Shown piece after piece: positions 1-10,244 of a DNA stretch of 64,000 nt. The translations under genes were made by a program, and so were the position numbers. Position 1 is the stretch's first letter; every line of letters starts with the position of its first letter. The notes beneath the pieces are model-generated. The model saw nothing but the letters and a program-made list of their open reading frames with translations. It made no database searches and had not been told where the DNA came from. The stretch is from Hermatobates lingyangjiaoensis. Taxonomy: Eukaryota > Arthropoda > Insecta > Hemiptera > Hermatobatidae. The stretch lies in the NCBI GenBank assembly GCA_026182355.1, contig JAPFBL010000070.1, positions 1,573,501-1,637,500 on the forward strand, given 5' to 3'.

Positions 1-126
1 AACAAGAGTACCAGGCCTGACAGAATGACAGTTACGATGCCATTTAGTTTTTTGTTGCAAATCACTGAAGTAATCTCTAGACCAGCTACCCAAAACTGAT
101 TTTGAACTTGTTTGGTTAGATGCCAA
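1..126. repeat. Left arm of inverted repeat (pairs with 1368-1493)
   Basis: Bases 1-126 are the exact reverse complement of 1368-1493, covering the integrase C-terminal coding stretch. The arm reaches the window edge, so it probably continues to the left. The inner end shares the hexamer TTGGCA with the gag context at 1368, which suggests the fold-back junction formed at microhomology. Confidence 0.9.
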
Positions 127-1367
127 CGAGTGCGAAGACTACAGGTGTCATTTTCAACATGCAGTCCTGGTATATAGCTAGGGGCACCACCTGTCAGGAA
201 ATGGGCTGGAGTGAGGACGGATGAGTCAGTAGGATGGGTGGACATGGGAGTTAGAGGACGGGAATTCATTTGGGATTCTATTTCAGCTAGAACAGTGGAT
301 AATTCTTCAAATGTAAAATGCATCAAACTTTTGTATTGATAGAAGGACTGAGGATTAGATTGAAATTTGGTTTCTACTGAATGAAAGCGTTTCAAGGCTA
401 GATTTTTCGAGTTACCAAGACAAGATGGATCACGCTTAAAAGGTGGATGTACAGTAAATCTGCCAGATGCATCTCTTTTTACAGTATTCTCGAAATTTTG
501 TTTAACAATCTTTTCTTGTCGAGACAGTGGTCTAAGTCGAGGAATGCGTTCAACTTTTAAGGACTTGGTTCGAGCTTCATTAAGCTCTTCACTGCGTTTG
601 CTATGTATAGGAGGAGTGACTGTAATTGCTAATAAATTAACAGATGGCTTGTCAGGAGTATATTTTCCAGCTATTATCCAACCAAGCTTCGTATTTTGAA
701 AGACAAGAAGGTTATTTGATAAATTAAACTTCTCTGGCTTTAGAATGTCAAAAAATATTTCACTACCAAGGATCAGGTCTACATTATGAGGCTTAAAGAA
801 ATACGGGTCTGCTAACTCTAAATCTGGAGCAATATTCCAAGCTAAGTAGTCGATTTTAGTTTGAGGTAATTTATCAGCAAGTTTTGGAAGAATTAGGAAA
901 TCAGTCGTTGTGGTAAAATCAGAAACTCTAGATTGGAGACGAGTATGAATTTTATTTTTTATGGTTGAGTGAAATTGATTAATACCACAGATAGAGGTAT
1001 TAGTAGGTAAAAATGGACAACCAAGAGCTCTAGAAAACGATTCTGTAATAAAGTTACTTTGAGCTCCACAATCGAGCAAGGCTGTGGCTTTAATTAATTT
1101 TCCAGAAGAATTGGCCACTAACACCTGAGCTGTGGCTAAGAGAGTGTTGCAAGTACTGCGTTGGGCAGACAATGCAACAGGGCTAATACTGCTTGGAATT
1201 TGGTCTTTGTGTAGATGGCACAAAGTATGATGCTTTTGAGAACATATCTTACATACTCCAGGGTTTAAACATTCTTTTGTCTTGTGATTGTTATTAAAAC
1301 AGTTTAGGCATAACCCCTTTTCATTTACTTGTAATATACGTTCTTCTGGGGACAATGACTTGAATTT
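1..1367 (-). pseudogene. BEL/Pao gag-protease-RT/integrase frame, internally deleted
   Basis: Read right to left, one open frame runs off the window at base 1. It starts in a gag C-terminus with two zinc knuckles (CLNCF...H...C near 1310-1270, then CKIC...HH). An aspartic protease follows (LLDCGAQSNFI near 1085-1050, the active site D-C-G in place of D-S/T-G), then a spacer and the N-terminal RT segment. After about position 330 the frame jumps directly to the integrase C-terminal part (near 320-130, with the SRPLTP motif). The RT catalytic core, RNase H and integrase core are therefore missing. This domain order is typical of the BEL/Pao polyprotein, which makes the capsid, protease, RT and integrase of an LTR retrotransposon. 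The copy cannot be autonomous. A frameshift after QNQFW, shared with the mirror copy at 1368, predates the duplication. Confidence 0.85.
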
Positions 1368-1676
1368 TTGGCATCTAACCAAACAAGTTCAAAATCAGTT
1401 TTGGGTAGCTGGTCTAGAGATTACTTCAGTGATTTGCAACAAAAAACTAAATGGCATCGTAACTGTCATTCTGTCAGGCCTGGTACTCTTGTTCTGCTTA
1501 AAGAAGACAACATGCCCCCTCTACTTTGGCCTGTAGCACGCATAGTAACTCTGCATCCAGGAAAAGATGGAATCAATAGAGTAGCTACAGTCAATACATC
1601 ATCAGGGTCCGAGACTCGACGTAACCTCATAAAACTATGTCCTTTTCCTATTGAAGAACCTTCAGTCTCTGAATAA
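1368..1676 (+). pseudogene. BEL/Pao integrase C-terminal domain, facing copy
   Basis: The frame encodes SWSRDYFSDLQQKTKW, then a GTLVLLKEDNMPPLLWPVAR stretch and HPGKDGINRVATVNT, ending in KLCPFP before the stop. This is the recognisable C-terminal domain found at the end of BEL/Pao polyproteins (the DUF5641-type segment). It sits in normal order upstream of an untranslated stretch, a purine-rich tract and an LTR. The first 42 codons lie in the inverted repeat shared with bases 1-126. Upstream it is fused head-on to the antisense gag, so it is a fragment and not a working gene. Confidence 0.85.
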
Positions 1677-1971
1677 TCTGTGTTTAGTATCTAATTAATT
1701 TTATATATCATATGCTTGTTACTGAATTTAATGTTACTTTTTATAACCATATGTATTCAAACTTTATATTGTAAACCTTTATGTGTATATTATGTTATAT
1801 GTATTCTTACTCAATGTGGATCTTTGTTTCCCTGTATATATTCAAAATTGTAAATCTTTATGTCTAGTTTAAGTTATTCTTACTCAGTGTATATATTCTT
1901 AATTAATGTTTATCTTTGTCTAACTATATGTCTTTAAACCGGTAATTCGTTGAAGGACATTTCTCCTTCAA
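1677..1971 (+). other. BEL/Pao 3' untranslated region
   Basis: AT-rich sequence between the integrase stop and the LTR. It contains a small hairpin near 1951-1973 (TTGAAGGA pairing with TCCTTCAA). No gene is seen. Confidence 0.5.
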
Positions 1972-1983
1972 CGGGTGGCGGAA
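1972..1983 (+). other. Polypurine tract of BEL/Pao element
   Basis: A G-rich purine run (GGGTGGCGGAA) lies directly before the LTR start TGTTCAG, where the plus-strand primer of an LTR retrotransposon belongs. Confidence 0.6.
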
Positions 1984-2449
1984 TGTTCAGATTTTAACTT
2001 AGTATACCTGCTCTCTTAGGGCTGCCTAGCGGTACATGCGGCTTAGGGTAGCTTAGCAGTACCTGCCCTCCTAACTTTGCCCAATGTTACCTGGCTAGTC
2101 TCGGACCCTTCGCCTAACCACTCCCTTCTCTACCAGCAAGCAAACACCACCTCAAGCATCCACTCCCTTCTCAACCAGCAAGCAAACACCACCTCAAGCA
2201 TCCACTCCCTTCTCAACCAGCAAGCAGTCAACATCTCAAGCATCCACTCCCTTTCCAACCAGCAAGCAGTCAACACCTCAAGCATTCTATTCTCTACCCC
2301 CAAGCAAGCAAGACATCAAGCATTCACCTCCCAACCTCCAAGCGCCCACTCTCTCCACCATCATTCAAGCATCTCTGTCATCACAGGCCAACTCTCCAAC
2401 CAAGCAGCAGCTACCTCAAGCAACCCCAGTTGTGATACCAGCCACAACA
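1984..2449 (+). mobile_element. BEL/Pao 3' LTR
   Basis: The LTR begins TGTTCAGATTTTAACTTAG and ends GCCACAACA, and is nearly identical to the reverse complement of 3930-4397. It holds a tandem array of about 42 bp (starts near 2119, 2161, 2203, 2245) built on CACTCCCTTCTCAACCAGC. Because 42 is a multiple of three, the array keeps a frame with a 14-residue repeat (SIHSLLNQQANTTS) open from 2077, which is a composition effect and not evidence for a gene. The next bases, ATGAT, match the flank of the LTR at 4397 in inverted orientation. Confidence 0.9.
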
Positions 2450-2527
2450 ATGATGATTTTCATTTTTTACATGCACAAATAAGGCACTACTTTCTTTTTT
2501 CCTGCCTACTTACGTTGTATTAGTGTT

Positions 2528-2725
2528 ATTTTACACGTGTCTTTAATGATTTACCAGTTTGACCAATATAAATTTTATGGCAATTTTTGCACGGAATTTT
2601 ATAAATACCACGGGATCCAAATCGCTGGGAGAGTTTTTTATTAACACATTGCCCACGTTATTACGATTAGAAAATACTATATTAAAGTCAAGTAGTTTGG
2701 CTAATCTTGGAAAGGGTATGTATAT
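2528..2725 (-). pseudogene. Penelope-like GIY-YIG endonuclease fragment
   Basis: On the minus strand a segment ending in NSPSDL is followed, after a one-base frame change, by SRGIYKIPCKNCHKIYIGQT and then KSLKTR. GIY near the start and YIG ten residues later, with a C-x2-C pair between them, are the signature of the GIY-YIG endonuclease at the C-terminus of Penelope-like retroelements. The RT part is absent and the frame is shifted, so this is a dead fragment. It sits between the two facing BEL/Pao LTRs. Confidence 0.7.
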
Positions 2726-3684
2726 TCATGAAGTGAAAAGCCTCAGGATTGAAAGTAATTAGGAAAATAATAATAATTTAGGGATATTCTTCAAAATCAG
2801 GGATGGAAATAAATGTCATTGCTTTCTTTGAGCCTGGTAGTTGTTTCAGTATTCCAGTTTGAAATATTTTTGTGCCATATAGTTTGTGACAGGGGATTCA
2901 TATCAAACTCTCCTCTCATTAGACTAATTTTCTAAGCATTTACTTTATATATAAATATTTTATTTTGTCAGTTGACAATAGAAACATTTCCTTGTTTCTC
3001 TTGTAAGCTTAAATTTAGTTGGTTGAAGTATTTAATTAAATCTACCAGAACTGCTCAACTTCGGACACAAACTTCGTCAGTGACATTGTCACTGAACTAA
3101 TTTTCCTCAGTTGTAAAATAAATAAACAGTTTTTCAGACAATTCGTAAAAACGTGTAATTCTTTCCCCTCTAGTAGACATTGCTAATCAGTGTAACAATA
3201 ATACTGAATTATCTACCTCCATAGTTTCAGTCAGTTCTCAAATTTACCATTTTTTCTTTAAGGTTCATACTTAATAAAATTAACCATTTTAAATACTAAT
3301 TCTATAATATTTAAATATCATTTGCCATACATTTAGATACTACTTGCATTTCTAGATAATACACAATAGATAAAAAATAATGACTTCATTGCACTGTTTA
3401 GCATTGGGAACATATATTTTTACCTAACCAACCATATATTTTACTCAAATTCAAAATTACTGATTATCTAAATTTTTCTCATTTTGTAAGAATTTCAATA
3501 TAAAAATTTAATAATAATTAATAGTAGTTTTATTTACTATATGTTACTTTAAAACATCTCTTTTTGTTGTTTTATTTCAGGATTAATTGATGAAGAATAA
3601 TTGACTAATTATTGGTCTTTGATAATTAATCTAATGAACACCATTGAATGAATCTTTTTTCTTAAATCTGTACGCTTTCCGTTT
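2726..3684. other. AT-rich stretch without a gene
   Basis: Nothing coding is supported. The only structure noticed is a small hairpin near 3078-3095 (CAGTGAC and GTCACTG). Confidence 0.5.
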
Positions 3685-3747
3685 TTAGTCCAAGTATATT
3701 ACGAGCCTCAAGATGGCTCTTACTTGCGTTTGAAATGCCTGTGACAT
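3685..3747 (-). pseudogene. BEL/Pao gag N-terminus, truncated
   Basis: An ATG at 3747 opens a short frame (MSQAFQTQVRAILR) about 180 bases inside the 5' LTR on the minus strand, where the gag start of a BEL/Pao element is expected. It stops after 20 codons, where the element sequence appears to break into unrelated AT-rich DNA. Confidence 0.4.
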
Positions 3748-3909
3748 TTTTTCAATTCTATTCTTCTACACTACCAATAAACATCGTTTTGCATCCTGAG
3801 ATGTGAAAACTGCAAGCTGAGAATACTATTTTGCAGAATACTATTTTGCTGAGAATAAAGGTTGCAGGCGTACCTTGAGTCTGCTTGAATATCTTGAATT
3901 AAGATGATA

Positions 3910-3926
3910 TCGGGGCCGGAGGACCA
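3910..3926 (-). other. Primer-binding site of BEL/Pao element
   Basis: Three bases inside the LTR end the minus strand reads TGGTCCTCCGGCCCCGA. The TGG start, complementary to a tRNA CCA tail, and its position fit a primer-binding site. The matching tRNA was not assigned. Confidence 0.6.
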
Positions 3927-3929
3927 AAA

Positions 3930-4397
3930 TGTTGTGGCTGGTATCACAACTGGGGTTGCTTGAGGGTAGCTGCTGCTTGGTTGGAGAGTTGGCCTGTGAT
4001 GACAGAGATGCTTGAATGATGGTGGAGAGAGTGGGCGCTTGGAGGTTGGGAGGTGAATGCTTGATGTCTTGCTTGCTTGGGGGTAGAGAATAGAATGCTT
4101 GAGGTGTTGACTGCTTGCTGGTTGGAAAGGGAGTGGATGCTTGAGATGTTGACTGCTTGCTGGTTGAGAAGGGAGTGGATGCTTGAGGTGGTGTTTGCTT
4201 GCTGGTTGAGAAGGGAGTGGATGCTTGAGGTGGTGTTTGCTTGCTGGTAGAGAAGGGAGTGGTTAGGCGAAGGGTCCGAGACTAGCCAGGTAACATTGGG
4301 CAAAGTTAGGAGGGCAGGTACTGCTAAGCTACCCTAAGCCGGCATGTACCGCTAGGCAGCCCTAAGAGAGCAGGTATACTAAGTTAAAATCTGAACA
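3930..4397 (-). mobile_element. BEL/Pao 5' LTR
   Basis: This is the reverse complement of the LTR at 1984-2449, with only one or two single-base indels seen (for example CATGCCGGC here against CATGCGGC there). Being that close, the two are probably the two LTRs of one young insertion. The inner side carries a primer-binding site. The outer flank is ATCAT (4398-4402), the reverse complement of ATGAT at 2450-2454. The 42-bp tandem array is present in full. Confidence 0.9.
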
Positions 4398-4752
4398 ATC
4401 ATATTGATCGGAGATGAGCTAAATTTATTACCTATGGAAAATCAATGTTGTTATGAAATATTATTAAATCGTCTCTAATTAAATTTAATAGATCAAATAT
4501 TTTAAACATTAGTAACGGTCTCTTCAAACTTGATACTTTCTTTACGAGGGCAATAGCCTCCTCTAAGAGGGTTGACAGCTATCGGATAGTTTTGTACTCG
4601 TTCTTACTGTACTCCTTTGTTTCCCCAAACATCTCTTTCTGGACATTAGTCTTTTCCTGCGCTTTCACCCTTTTAAAATACCACTCTTCCCTCCCACTCT
4701 TCTCAACCCCTCACCAGATGTTTTCTGCATCTAGTGTTTCAGTTGGGTTTTT

Positions 4753-4795
4753 GACTCTGATGAAGACCGCTTGTTACTGTTGAAAGATTTTAGTC
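4753..4795 (+). ncRNA. Hammerhead-like motif
   Basis: GACT, then CTGATGA, stem II (GACC with GTT-type partner, imperfect here), GAAAG and AGTC. Stem I (GACT/AGTC) pairs perfectly. The downstream tail (TTTCCCATTTCTTATTGTGG and on to about 4860) recurs at 21900, 32780 and 47590, so the motif belongs to a dispersed repeat. Confidence 0.45.
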
Positions 4796-5976
4796 TTTTT
4801 TTCCCATTTCTTATTGTGGTTTGATCATTGATTGTTATTTCACGTGTTTATGTGAAATCGTTTTATATACATATACCTAAAACAAGGTGATGTTTGAAAA
4901 TGAATAGAAATAAAAATATAATAGTACTCTTGGTAAAAAAAAAAATGTTTCTGAAATGCCAAATATATTGAAAAGTTGTATAAATTGAATAACTTTGCCT
5001 TTTTGTCTTAACTATACAAACAGGCTTATTCGTTAATGGCAAAAATAAATATTGGACGGTGAAATTGTTTATAATAGAACGAAAAGGTAGAGTGCATTTC
5101 AAGAATTACTCCTAAAATTTGAATGTGTTTAATAGTTCATAAGGACCGTATTAAGTAGGAAATATTATTATTTCATTGAATAATCCAGACTTGATGCATC
5201 AGACGATTTGCATTTACCTGGTAGTCAACAATTACCTAGTTCCAGGCATTCCAGTCTTCACGAAATAATATTAAAATTTAATTGATTTGTCCTTCCGATT
5301 CCAACAAAAATTATGTATATAATAATTTTTGAATTAGTTTGTTAAATAATAATAAATATATTTCCTACAAATAGGGATGTTATACTATAATTTATTTTTA
5401 AGCTCATACATTTAAAAACAATTTCTTAGTTAATTACTATTAATTAACATTCAGTTTCATATTTCTGTGACAGAATCAAGTTCAATTGAATGAAACGTCA
5501 TCGAAACTTACAGTTTTTTTAAGGGGGACTTAAATGTCTACAGGTTAAAAACACAAGGTCAATTTTGTTTAAGAGAACGCAACAGATTTATATTTATGCT
5601 TGTATTTCACATATACTTGATGTATTTCATACATCTTCATTTAATATAGCACTTAATGCAACAATAATTATGTGAAAATCTCTCAAGAAGGCTAATCTTG
5701 CACTTAATGGCAAGATTAGCCATTAAAAAACATATGCAAAAGAAACACAAAGTAAAAAAAATACAAAAATAATTAAAAAAGAAAGTAACTACCACAGACT
5801 GAAAATTTTGGAAGCTAAATTAATTCAAAAACTAAAACCAGTCTTAAATATTCAAGTCAAAAATAGATGCAAAATTTTAAAGCTCTTTAATTCAGATCAA
5901 ATTTTTTTTAGAAATTAAGAAGAAAATGAGGTTACAATTTGTTTTAGAGCAATATGAAAATTTGCAGCATTAATTG
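4796..5976. other. AT-rich stretch without a gene
   Basis: The first 60 bases are the shared repeat tail described for 4753-4795. The rest shows no coding or structural signal I can support. Confidence 0.5.
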
Positions 5977-6334
5977 TGTTTGTTGTGGCTGGTATCACAA
6001 CTGGGGTTGCTTGAGGGTGGTTGTTGCTTGGTTGGAGAGTTGCCTGTGATGACAGAGATGCTTGATTGATGGTGGAGAGAGTGGGCACTTGCAGGTTGGG
6101 AAGTGAATGCTTGATGTCTTGCTTGCTTGAGGTGTTGACTGCTTGCTGGTTGGAAAGGGAGTGGATGCTTGAGGTGGTGTTTGCTTGCTGGTTGAGAAGG
6201 GAATGAATGGACGAAGGGTCCAAGACTAACCAGGTAACATTGGGTAAAGATAGGAGGGCAGGTACTGGTAAGCCGCCCTAAGCCCTAGGCAGCCCTAAGA
6301 GGGCAGGTATACTAAGTTAAAATCTGAACAGTGT
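5977..6334 (-). mobile_element. Solo BEL/Pao LTR with 4-bp target duplication
   Basis: 5981-6330 is a shorter, diverged copy of the LTR family at 1984 and 3930, starting and ending at the same termini (TGTTCAG...CCACAACA read on the minus strand). GTGT flanks both sides (5977-5980, 6331-6334), the short target duplication expected of this superfamily. It is about 350 bp instead of 468 because it has fewer copies of the 42-bp internal repeat. No internal sequence adjoins it, so it is a solo LTR left by recombination. Confidence 0.85.
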
Positions 6335-7331
6335 TTATCACTGTTACATGGAAACTAGCCTTAATCTGTTTGACGATTCTCTTCATTACAATTTCATTGT
6401 ATTTTAAAAAAAAACCTGGTTTATTTTTGTCTAAATTCTTATAGCAGTTCTTTGCATTAATCAATACTAAATACCTATTTTGCTTCTTCTCAGTTAATTA
6501 AATGATTTTCTTTCAAAGTATAAAGAAAGCACTTTATCTACCTTTTAATAGAATCCTTATATTGCTTGATCTTGATGAGACTGCCCGTGCAATGTAAGCT
6601 AATCCACATGGTATTCTGTAATAAACAGTTTTTTCATTCGCTAAGAGCTATGGACCAACCTGTTTAACAAGTCATCACCACAACTGAATGCAGCTGAGAT
6701 ATCTTTTTCATATAGGATGATATAATCCTTTAAGCGTGGACTGTAGGGAGCTATTAACAAATTCCGCCTTGAACATTTTTCCTCATTTTCGGATGATGTC
6801 AATGATTGCTTGTCTTTTGTCAATATGTTATGAGTTAGCTTTTTTGGGTACATTAGGAAGGACAAATTTTGGAAAAATGCTTGAATTTTTCGTTCTAAAA
6901 ATCCATCACTGTTAATTTTAAATACAGAGTTTTGCCTCAGTTAGTTAATTATTTCATTGAATAATTTGTAATATTTATTTATTACAAGTATTGTAAACCA
7001 CAAATACATTAATAATAAACAGTTCAGAGACCAATAGTCTGGATTTGCAAAATATAATAAAACAGAATGTTAGGTTCTGATAAAATTCTTATAAATCAGC
7101 TTAACTGCAACTACTTTAGCCTTAAGACTCCCACGAATTATTATTTAGAAGGCATAAAGAAACTCATCTCGAAGGATCACAATAGAATATTGTTCAGGTA
7201 TGAGTTTGAGAAACAGTCTAAAAACCAATAAATCATTCTAAAATGAACAAATCCTTATTTGAAGTCCTACAATAGCCCACATGAAGTGTGCGAGATCTAC
7301 GGTGAGCAGAGGTTGCTCCTACTGCACCTAC
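6335..7331. other. Stretch without a supportable gene
   Basis: A 74-codon minus-strand frame at 6641-6865 resembles nothing known to me and has no supporting signals. Otherwise AT-rich. Confidence 0.4.
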
Positions 7332-7827
7332 TTGTAAACCAGTGTTTACCAAACTTTTTCGAGTGACCGCCCCCTTGGGTCCATAAACCTATAACTCAAC
7401 ACCCTTGAATAATAATCAGATTCCTAGACTAAATAACCAAATGAATAACATTTTAAGAATTCAATTAAAATAATTACTAATTGAATATTTATTTATAATC
7501 CAATAGATGTATTGTATCATAGCATATTTATGTAAAAGAATTAATACACAGTAAAAGAAACTTAGATGAGAATATACTTTTAACATAAAAATGAATTATC
7601 GAAACAAATAATTTTATGAAACCGTTTCCTAGAAGTTTACAAGACTTCATTGAACTTGAAGTCATTTCATTGACTTCATTGAAATTTAGAAATTATATTG
7701 CATGAACATTTTCAATTTAAGGAAATAGAATCTCCGCTCCTTTTTGCATTACCGCCCCCCGATATCAAAGCACCGCCCCCGCCCCAGGGGGGCGGTACAG
7801 CCCACCTTGGGAAACACTGTTGTAAAC
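7332..7827. mobile_element. hAT-type MITE
   Basis: The element 7340-7819 has inverted ends CAGTGTTTACCAAACTT and, from the right, CAGTGTTTCCCAAGGTG, flanked by a perfect 8-bp duplication TTGTAAAC (7332-7339, 7820-7827). Eight-base duplications and CAGTG termini point to the hAT superfamily. The ends are GC-rich (CCGCCCCC runs) while the interior is AT-rich. At 480 bp with no transposase frame, it would have needed transposase in trans. Confidence 0.85.
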
Positions 7828-8841
7828 CAACCACCTGCGTTAAGCCAAAACACTAACCCATCTCTAGCAGAAATACAACCCAACAGCTAATCAGCACTCA
7901 CCATTAAACTTACAATCTACATAACAAATCATATCCCTAATTACATCTGATACAGGTAAAAAATATCTATTTATATGGACCCGTTCAATTATCCTTTGAT
8001 TCGAAGAAAAACCAGGAATATTTTAGGTCTTATTCTTTGATTTCTGCTGATGATCAAATTTTTCTGATATGTTTGATGTCAAATTTAGTTATGTCTATAA
8101 AAAGACAAGATGGTAGAGAGGATTTTCTAGGTGGCACTAATGTAATAAGAAGGACAAACTGGATGCAGTTGAGGGCAACCTTTATGGCCTGCGCGATTGA
8201 TGCGGCACAAAGTCAACTTGAGCCTGTTGAACAATTCATGAATTCTGACAGTGAAGGGCTTTTTAACTCCATAGTCTATTCAATTTAATCTTCTTGCTCC
8301 CCCCTTCCAAATAACTGAAGTTAGAACCAAGATAATTCGTATTACAATAATTATTTTTCAATGTTTAGTTCTTATTTTTTTTTTAATTTAATATAATTGG
8401 AGTGAAATAACAAAATTAACACTGAAAGTGTTTTAAATGAATGGTCATGGTTTTTATTTTTTATGAAGTAGTTATTAAACTTTTTGCCAACTCTCAGTAT
8501 GTTTTTTATCATTTCCTACGGTCTACAGGTTTCATCATTTCAACAGATGAAATTTTGATTACTCATTAAAACATGTCAGGAAACAAATATTTTGCTACTG
8601 CATAAAATGGCAGCAAACAAAGGTTTTTTCCAAACAACACCATAAATTTTTCAGGTACCATTGACCAGATGGTAGTGTCATATATGTTATATCGCAGTTC
8701 CTCTACCCGTCCGCAATCATTTGTTTTAGTCTCAGTCAAATAGTTCTAAAATTTTAATGAATTCCATTACAGAAGGATTTTGTAGGTCACACTGAAGTTC
8801 GTATATAAGTATTAAAGTAAGAATGATATAATTTTAATTAT
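7828..8841. other. Stretch with one unrecognised 83-codon frame
   Basis: A plus-strand frame at 8037-8288 (starting MISADDQIFLICLM) has plausible protein composition but no domain I recognise and no clear splice or promoter context. The rest is AT-rich. Confidence 0.3.
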
Positions 8842-8882
8842 ATTATATATATATATATATATATAATATATTATATATATAT
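8842..8882. repeat. TA microsatellite
   Basis: An imperfect run of TA dinucleotides directly left of the inverted-repeat element at 8891. Confidence 0.85.
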
Positions 8883-8890
8883 TAATTATA

Positions 8891-9113
8891 GGTGTGTTCT
8901 CTAATCGGGGTTCGGTCAATTTTCCAGGAGTCTAGTCGAAGTTTTGTCCGGTTAACATTATTGTTCCTTTAAATAATGTAAATTTTATTTTCTTAGTTAA
9001 AAAATTCTTACTTCTGCCTATGAAAAAGGTTTTAAATAAAACCGAAACGTTGGCAACGAGAGTTTGATTTGTTATCCTGGAAAATTGACCGAACCCCGAT
9101 TAGAGAACACACC
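8891..9113. mobile_element. Element with perfect 39-bp inverted repeats around a hammerhead-like motif
   Basis: 8891-8929 (starts GGTGTGTTCTCTAATCGGGG) is the exact reverse complement of 9075-9113. The 145 bases between them contain the hammerhead-like motif 9015-9055. A related right half without the left arm lies at 21690-21780. No coding sequence and no clear target duplication. It could be a fold-back element or a PLE tail in inverted form. Confidence 0.6.
9015..9055 (+). ncRNA. Hammerhead-like motif, degenerate core
   Basis: Stem I TGCC/GGCA and stem II GGTTTT/AAAACC pair perfectly and GAAAC is intact. CTGANGA is replaced by TATGAAA, so catalysis is unlikely. Nearly identical to 21694-21735. 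Confidence 0.35.
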
Positions 9114-9419
9114 TATTCTATCAAACGGTCGATATATTATTGAATCTGTTATATTTTAATTATAATTATATTATAATAATTAATTTGATATACTCTTTTG
9201 TTTTATATATTGGTGTAGGTATTTTATTATTTTCCTATTATGGAGTGCTAATAGTTAAATTAGCTCAATTTTATTTTAAATTAAATTTTAAGTATAATTT
9301 GTTAAAATTATTTATTAATATTTTTTTTGTTAAAATAGAAGTAAGTATAATACCATGAGTATAATGGAATAAACAGAAACACAGAGAGATAAATTGACAC
9401 TCTATTTTTCTATTCGTAG
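9114..9419. other. AT-rich stretch without a gene
   Basis: Open frames here (for example 9140-9358) are products of very high AT content. Confidence 0.5.
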
Positions 9420-9579
9420 ATTTCAATATGTTAATTTAGTCGAATCTTATCATAATTGCTGTAGAGATCCTGTCTGCGTAGAACTCAATTTAATTCAAGA
9501 AGGTGACATTGGCGATGATTTTATGCCCAAACAGTTGAGTGTAGAGTGGTTGCGATTTTGTTCGTTGACCTTCGACTGA
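9420..9579 (+). CDS. Candidate exon, unrecognised
   Basis: A pyrimidine-rich tract ending in CGTAG (acceptor AG at 9418-9419) is followed by 53 open codons to a TGA at 9577-9579. The frame starts FQYVNLVESYHNCCRDPVCV and includes three cysteines near its start. An alternative is an internal exon ending at AAG|GTGACA near 9502. No family is recognised and no neighbouring exon was found, so this may be chance or part of an old element. Confidence 0.22.
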
Positions 9580-9835
9580 GTGTATTTTGAGAAAGGCTAT
9601 TTGTTGAGAATCTTGAGACGACACTCTCGCAGTATCCTGGCTTGGTTCACCACTGGTCGTACCATCTTAATATCCAATTCTCCACCTCACTGCTCTCCCT
9701 ATCCCTTATTGTCTTCCTTCCATTACTCTAGCTCTCTTTTTACACCCAAATGACTGTCATAATTGGTAAAAGTTATTCTTAGATTTTACCACTATTTCTG
9801 TCAATTCAATAAGCTTCCAGTAATATTAATTATTC
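9580..9835. other. Stretch without a gene
   Basis: Moderately pyrimidine-rich sequence with no coding or repeat signal seen. Confidence 0.4.
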
Positions 9836-10050
9836 TGAGGTAAAATGGATAAACCAACAAAAGTCTCCACACAAATGAAGTTTCATTCAACGCGTTTCGA
9901 ACACTTTGTGTTCATCATCAGGAAGACACTATAATACAAATTATATCTAATCAGTAACAACATTAGAGATAATTTTTATTGAAAGAGAATTCAAGACATA
10001 CCCAAGGATGTGGTACTGATGGGTTGGTCCAGTGAAAACAACTAGTAGGA
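9836..10050 (-). mobile_element. 3' tail of a Penelope-like element
   Basis: This roughly 200-bp unit (TTCTGAGGTAAAATGG at one end, GGTTGGTCCAGTGAA at the other) lies directly downstream of a GIY-YIG frame on the minus strand. It contains the hammerhead-like motif 9886-9924. The same unit occurs twice, head to head, at 62918-63350. Position after the ORF and the ribozyme-like core match the terminal repeat region of PLEs. Confidence 0.6.
9886..9924 (-). ncRNA. Hammerhead-like motif in PLE tail
   Basis: Minus strand: TTC, CTGATGA, T, GAACAC-AAA-GTGTTC (perfect 6-bp stem II), GAAAC, GCGTT, GAA. Stem I is only TTC/GAA. Stem III lies in the self-complementary ACGCGT, as expected for minimal hammerheads that may act as dimers. 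Confidence 0.5.
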
Positions 10051-10244
10051 AACAGAACCGCTGCGAAAGAGTGGGGATAGGCATTTAGGAGATAAGGTGA
10101 TAAAGGCTTCGGGTAGGCTTGAAAACCGTTAACTGAAATACAGAAGGCCAGAACCACTAATTTAGAGGAAAGAAACTTTTTTTTTATTTATTTATTTTTT
10201 AATTTATTCTTTATGATTCTAGGAACAGTTTAAGAAATTTTGGA

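Noticed and set aside
1288..1536. 82-codon plus-strand frame
   Set aside because: Its first part is antisense to BEL/Pao gag and the rest is the integrase segment in a shifted frame.
2077..2523. 148-codon frame with a 14-residue repeat, also at 3944-4303(-) and 5915-6223(-)
   Set aside because: It lies in a BEL/Pao LTR; the 42-bp array keeps the frame open by length alone.
8037..8288. 83-codon frame as a gene
   Set aside because: No recognised domain, no splice or promoter context, and length is possible by chance.
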